Below, one piece after another: positions 62,237-64,000 of a stretch of 64,000 nucleotides of DNA. The DNA is from Bacilli bacterium (lineage in GTDB: Bacteria; Bacillota_I; Bacilli_A; RF39; UBA660). The translations under genes were made by a program, and so were the position numbers. The DNA is taken from the NCBI GenBank assembly GCA_900752905.1, contig CAADWX010000025.1:6978-70977 (forward strand). Direction: 5' to 3'. The stretch's first letter is position 1. Each line of letters opens with the position of its first letter. The notes under the pieces are model-generated. The model was not told where the DNA came from. It did not search any database and saw only the letters and a program-made list of their open reading frames with translations.

Positions 62237-62906
62237 AATTAAAGATATACCTAAATATGAAAGACCAATTGAAAGAATATTAAATAATGATCCATCTGTT
62301 TTAAGTAATGAAGAATTGATTTCTATTTTACTTCATACTGGATATAAAAATTATTCTGTTAAAGAATTGTCTTTAAATTTGCTTTCTAAAATAAATGATA
62401 TTAGTAATTTAAAAGATATTAGTAAAAATGAATTATTAAAAATAAAAGGAATAGGTGCTGCAAAAGCTGCTATTATTTTAGCTTGTGTTGAAATATCAAA
62501 AAGAATGTTAATATTACCAAAGGAAAATTATATAAAAATAAGTAACTGTGAAGATATATATAATAATTTTAAAAATTTATTTTTTAATAAAAAACAAGAA
62601 CATTTTTATTGTATATATTTAGATGTGAAAAAAAGAGTAATAGATACAAAACTTTTATTTATTGGTACTATAAATTATAGTTTAGTTAATCCAAGAGAGA
62701 TATTTAAAGAAGCTTATTTAAATGGAGCAACATCAATAGTTTGTATGCATAATCATCCAAGTAATGATGTTACACCAAGTAAAAATGATATTTCATTAAC
62801 TAATCATTTAATAGAGTTAGGTAAAATTCATAATATAGCTATAGATGATCATGTAATAATTGGTAATAATAATTATTTTAGTTTTTTTGAAAATAATTTA
62901 ATATGA
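62229..62906 (+). CDS. radC: RadC family JAB-domain protein
   Basis: 225 residues, GTG start overlapping the upstream gene, with GAGGAGCTGGAG as ribosome site. N-terminal helix-hairpin-helix part: YERPIERILNNDPSVLSNEELISILLHTG and LLKIKGIGAAKAAIILACVEISKR. The JAB metalloprotease-like domain has VCMHNHPSNDVTPSKNDISLT and IAIDDHVIIG, so the HxHP...D metal site is intact. Despite the name, a repair role is doubtful. It is followed directly by mreC (4-base overlap); mreB, expected between them, is missing. Confidence 0.95.
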   Translation: MIKIKDIPKYERPIERILNNDPSVLSNEELISILLHTGYKNYSVKELSLNLLSKINDISNLKDISKNELLKIKGIGAAKAAIILACVEISKRMLILPKENYIKISNCEDIYNNFKNLFFNKKQEHFYCIYLDVKKRVIDTKLLFIGTINYSLVNPREIFKEAYLNGATSIVCMHNHPSNDVTPSKNDISLTNHLIELGKIHNIAIDDHVIIGNNNYFSFFENNLI

Positions 62907-63727
62907 AAAAGTTAAAGAATAAGCATTATAGATTTAAATTAATATTTATTTTACCAATTATAGTTTTTGCATTAATATTGTTAGTATTTTTTTATTATAA
63001 AAATACTTTTTTAGAGAAAATAGTTAAAGATGTTGGCGTAAATAGTATAAAAATTTTATCATATCCAGTAAAATATGTAGGTAGAGTAATTAATGTAAAT
63101 AAAATATATAATGAAAATGAAAAACTAAAATCAATAAAAAGTGATGATTCATTAAGAATAGAAAATGACAATTTAAAAAGTGAATTAAGTGAGATAAAAG
63201 ATAGACTTGAATTAAATACATTATTGTCAGAATATAATTCAGTTGCTTCTACTGTAGTAACTCGAAATTTATCTTCTTGGAATAGAACTGCTATTATAGA
63301 TAAGGGTAAAAAAGATGGACTTAGAGATGGATATGCTGTTATAAATAAGTATGGACTTGTTGGCTATTTAAAAAATACAAGTTATACTTCTAGTAGTATA
63401 AAGCTTTTAACAAGCCCAAATGAGTATAAAATTAGTATTAAAATAGAAGTAGATGGATATTATGTATATGGATTAATTACAGGGTATGATGAAGAAAATA
63501 ATGAATTAATAATTGAAGGTATATCAGAAAATACAGTTATTCCTACAAATTCATTTGTACTAACAAGTGGTCTTGGTAATGAATTTCCGTCGGGTATATT
63601 AATAGGTAATGTAGTTAGTGAAAAAAAGGATAATTTTGATCTTTCTAGGACAATACGAGTTAAACCAGCTGTTGATTTTAATGATATAACTTATGTTTTA
63701 GTACTAACTAAGGGTGATATAAAATGA
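62903..63727 (+). CDS. mreC: Rod shape-determining protein MreC
   Basis: 274 residues. Membrane helix at about 10-32, coiled coil (about 60-105, NEKLKSIKSDDSLRIENDNLKSELSEIKDRLEL), then the two-barrel outer domain with SSWNRTAIIDKGKKDGLRDGYAVINKYGLVGYL, VYGLITGYDEENNELIIEGIS and TSGLGNEFPSGILIGNV. It organises the elongation complex with MreD and PBPs. It overlaps radC and mreD by four bases each (ATGA). Confidence 0.96.
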   Translation: MKKLKNKHYRFKLIFILPIIVFALILLVFFYYKNTFLEKIVKDVGVNSIKILSYPVKYVGRVINVNKIYNENEKLKSIKSDDSLRIENDNLKSELSEIKDRLELNTLLSEYNSVASTVVTRNLSSWNRTAIIDKGKKDGLRDGYAVINKYGLVGYLKNTSYTSSSIKLLTSPNEYKISIKIEVDGYYVYGLITGYDEENNELIIEGISENTVIPTNSFVLTSGLGNEFPSGILIGNVVSEKKDNFDLSRTIRVKPAVDFNDITYVLVLTKGDIK

Positions 63728-64000
63728 TTATCATATCTTTTATATTAGAATATATATTATCTTTTTATTTAAAATATACGACTATATTTAAGCCTTTATT
63801 TGTATATATGAATATTCCTTTTTTAACAAGATGTAAAAAAAATAGTATTTTAATATTAATTATAGGAATTTTTTATGATGTTATGAATGATACTATTTTC
63901 ATAAACTTATTATTATTTTTACTTTTATATAGGTTTTCAAATTATTTAAAAAATAAGAAAGATAATATATTTTATTTTTTAATTATAAATATTGTTTTTA
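63724..64000 (+). CDS. mreD: MreD-like membrane protein, 5' part (runs off window)
   Basis: 92 residues visible from the ATG at 63724 (GGGTGATATAAA), open to the window end. Very hydrophobic: MIIISFILEYILSFYLKYTT, then IPFLTRCKKNSILILIIGIFYDVMNDTIFINLLLFLLLYRFSNYL. The GIFYDVMNDTIF segment matches the G-x-x-x-D loop of MreD proteins, and the position right after mreC is that of mreD. Confidence 0.85.
   Translation, partial: MIIISFILEYILSFYLKYTTIFKPLFVYMNIPFLTRCKKNSILILIIGIFYDVMNDTIFINLLLFLLLYRFSNYLKNKKDNIFYFLIINIVF

Overview
The window is AT-rich DNA from a low-GC Gram-positive bacterium. It looks like an uncultured member of the Bacilli, close to the gut lineages once grouped with Tenericutes. 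It keeps a cell wall (amidase, MltG, MreC/MreD) and endospore formation (SpoIIGA, sigma-E, YqfC, YqfD, a SpoIIB-like SPOR protein). The standard genetic code is used: TGG codes Trp and TGA ends genes. Most gene order is the Bacillus-type core: secE-nusG-rplKAJL-rpoBC, hrcA-grpE-dnaK-dnaJ, rpsB-tsf, yqfCD-ybeY-cdd-era-yqzL-recO, ireB-ruvX-DUF1292-mltG-trmR-U32-U32-greA, and radC-mreC-mreD. Species assignment cannot be made from the sequence alone.

Region by region. Bases 1-3417 are an accessory and decaying segment. It holds a DUF488-like end, two eroded copies of an MBL-hydrolase/DUF1016 module, an HExxH peptidase-like gene and an N-formylglutamate amidohydrolase-like gene, and it stops at tRNA-Lys(CUU). 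Bases 3593-5217 hold a putative Cys-His-Asp protein convergent with an N-acetylmuramoyl-alanine amidase. Bases 5276-16518 are the secE to rpoC transcription and translation block, with L1-type RNA sites, an L10 leader and internal promoters. Bases 16520-20851 carry two zinc-ribbon membrane proteins, rpsU, yqeY and the spoIIGA-sigE pair. Bases 20898-27469 are the HrcA/CIRCE heat-shock operon, with pepF inserted between dnaK and dnaJ and a GrpE that has a Cys-rich tail. Bases 27611-37645 hold miaB, a HelD-type helicase bracketed by a 28-bp perfect repeat, a Pr6Pr protein, a nuclease remnant, yigZ, uvrC, rpsB-tsf and an RDD protein.

Bases 37734-40725 are the main accessory system: a compact bacteriocin locus. 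It has a C39-peptidase ABC exporter, a short membrane accessory protein, two tiny double-glycine-leader peptides that each carry a GxxxG motif and one C-terminal Cys, and a third small hydrophobic protein that may give immunity. All are translationally overlapped or tightly packed, and most were found by reading the short frames directly.

Bases 40790-46711 carry an RNase J homologue with lost metal ligands, then sporulation, RNA-maturation and repair genes. Bases 46743-51099 carry a small Smr protein, a candidate structured leader RNA between two consensus promoters, and two large membrane-anchored extracytoplasmic proteins. Bases 51098-58239 are nucleotide and tRNA modification genes plus the ireB-to-greA cluster. 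Bases 58249-64000 carry trigger factor, a hypothetical gene, an archaeal/eukaryal-type ProRS, a SpoIIB-like gene preceded by tandem Spo0A boxes, radC, mreC and the start of mreD. Consensus sigma-A promoters with 17-bp spacers, extended -10 promoters (TGnTATAAT) and short palindromic terminators recur throughout and set most operon borders.
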